Below are positions 63,121 through 64,000 of a DNA stretch of 64,000 nucleotides, in pieces. Each line of letters begins with the position of its first letter. Positions within the stretch are counted from its first letter, which is position 1. Source of the DNA: Microvirga calopogonii (GTDB taxonomy: Bacteria; Pseudomonadota; Alphaproteobacteria; Rhizobiales; Beijerinckiaceae); NCBI RefSeq assembly GCF_003347665.1, contig NZ_QDGA01000022.1, positions 6,819-70,818 of the forward strand, read 5' to 3'. The notes below the pieces were generated by a model that was given only the letters and a program-made list of their open reading frames with translations, made no database searches and had not been told where the DNA came from. Both the position numbers and the translations under genes were made by a program.

Positions 63121-63609
63121 TTGACATCCCTCTCACCAGTCCCTGCTCCCGTCGAGACCGCCGATCCTTTGCGGATCTGGTTCCGCTTCATCCGCCTGAA
63201 CCGCCGCGCCACCAATGCGGTTGCCGCAGAGCTGAAGGAATTGGGATTATCGATTCCACAGTTCGATCTGCTCTCCACGCTCACGGAGCGCGAGGGCATG
63301 AGCCAGCAGGAGCTTGCGGAGCGGCTCTACGTCACGAAGGGTAATGTCTCGGGACTTCTCGACCGCATGGTCGAGGCGGGGCTTGTCGAGCGGCGATCGA
63401 TCCCCGGTGACCGGCGGTCCAATGCCCTTTACCTGACCTCGAAAGGCCATGAACTGGCAAACCGCGGGATCGCCGCGCAGCGAGCCTATGTGATGCGCAC
63501 GCTCGGGACGCTTCCGGCTCAGGATCTCGTCGACTTGGAGCGCATCGTCCTGGCTTGGCGCGATACGGCGCGAGCCGAGGAAGTCGCAGCCGGCACCAAA
63601 TCCCGATAG
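63121..63609 (+). CDS. MarR-family transcriptional regulator
   Basis: 162 residues from TTG at 63121, with CAGGAG about ten bases upstream. The winged-helix core is LGLSIPQFDLLSTLTEREGMSQQELAERLYVTKGNVSGLLDRMVEAGLVERRSIPGDRRSNALYLTSKGHEL (about 40-110), with the wing DRRSNALYLT. It likely represses its own operon, including the lipase that starts six bases after its stop. Inducer unknown. Confidence 0.92.
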   Translation: MTSLSPVPAPVETADPLRIWFRFIRLNRRATNAVAAELKELGLSIPQFDLLSTLTEREGMSQQELAERLYVTKGNVSGLLDRMVEAGLVERRSIPGDRRSNALYLTSKGHELANRGIAAQRAYVMRTLGTLPAQDLVDLERIVLAWRDTARAEEVAAGTKSR

Positions 63610-63615
63610 AGCCCG

Positions 63616-64000
63616 ATGTTCGATGCGGTGGCCTTCGCAGGCGGCGGCAACCGCTGCTATTGGCAGGGCGGCTTCTGGGAGGCAGCTTCCCCGCTGCTCG
63701 GCCTGAAGCCCGATATGGTCGTCGGCGTGAGCGCGGGCGCCTGGTCGGCCTGCTACAGCCTCCTCGGGCTCGGTCGGCGCGTGAACGAGATGGTGGCGGA
63801 GGGCTGCAGCCTGGGGCGCCGCAATTTCGAGTGGCGCGCTTGGCGCAGCGAAGGCTCGCCCTGGCCGGTCTCTCTCATGTACCGCACCTTGATCGAGACC
63901 ATCATCGACGAGGCGGCCCTGGAGCACCTGAAGCAGGGTCCGACCATCCTGATCGGGCTGGCCCGCAAGCCGCGCCGCCTCCCCCTCTCGCTCGCCATCC
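63616..64000 (+). CDS. Patatin-like phospholipase, 5' part only
   Basis: The frame starts at ATG 63616, six bases after the MarR stop, and runs off the right edge after 128 codons. The oxyanion-hole loop AFAGGGNRCYWQGG and the nucleophile motif GVSAGAW (GxSxG) are those of patatin-like serine lipases. The catalytic Asp lies beyond the window. Coupling with a MarR regulator suggests lipid or membrane-stress control. Confidence 0.85.
   Translation, partial: MFDAVAFAGGGNRCYWQGGFWEAASPLLGLKPDMVVGVSAGAWSACYSLLGLGRRVNEMVAEGCSLGRRNFEWRAWRSEGSPWPVSLMYRTLIETIIDEAALEHLKQGPTILIGLARKPRRLPLSLAI

Overview
The window looks like a high-GC alphaproteobacterium of the Hyphomicrobiales, probably Methylobacteriaceae and perhaps Microvirga. 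This rests on the short NPDVAAAG/HYxxFGxxEGR repeat proteins, the GTCATTCCG-type intergenic palindromes, the AAAACCGG-TCCACTT-TCCGCACGATGCGC repeats, a HWE histidine kinase, and DUF1499, M48 and YjgN neighbours. The genus is an inference; nothing here proves it.

Layout. 1-9.4 kb is a cell-surface and polysaccharide region: the 3' end of a cadherin-like repeat protein, a small protein made almost only of the same C-terminal repeats, manC, a family 2 glycosyltransferase, a phosphomannomutase and a UDP-sugar 6-dehydrogenase. Together they can supply GDP-mannose and a UDP-uronate for an exopolysaccharide. 9.9-18.6 kb is sparse accessory DNA: unknown proteins, a DUF4357 protein, and a soluble FtsH-like AAA+/M41 protease with intact catalytic motifs. 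18.9-21.6 kb is a free-standing adenylation-carrier-thioesterase enzyme with a cysteine in place of the usual thioesterase serine.

21.7-31 kb is a sugar uptake and oxidation locus resembling the rhizobial thu (trehalose/maltitol) system: a LacI regulator and an oxidoreductase face an ABC importer, a TIM-barrel isomerase/epimerase, a second oxidoreductase and a ThuA protein. A perfect palindromic operator lies in the divergent promoter. 31.2-40 kb holds assorted oxidoreductases, DoxX, a DUF1254/DUF1214-PRC fusion, a HWE histidine kinase and an orphan ParD antitoxin. 40.3-48 kb is a complete minus-strand operon of the peptide-type ABC transporter, luciferase-like monooxygenase and two CMD-domain proteins (KPN_01854/KPN_01858/Avi_7169/Avi_7170 families).

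48.3-54.9 kb is a compact 6.5-kb integrative element inserted in the 3' end of a tRNA-Gln gene, bounded by a 17-bp direct repeat. It carries a tyrosine integrase, a serine recombinase with a 28-bp dyad just upstream, a ParB-like protein, a coiled-coil two-helix membrane protein and a small membrane protein. Near both ends there is the same array of three GGGTACGC-type boxes with identical 13/12-bp spacing, probably integrase arm sites. This element is the most interesting object in the window.

55-64 kb returns to chromosomal-looking genes: tRNA-Pro, DoxX, a stress-type glycine-zipper protein, bioY, an MBL hydrolase, a DUF1499-M48-YjgN operon, a MarR regulator and a patatin-like lipase running off the right edge.
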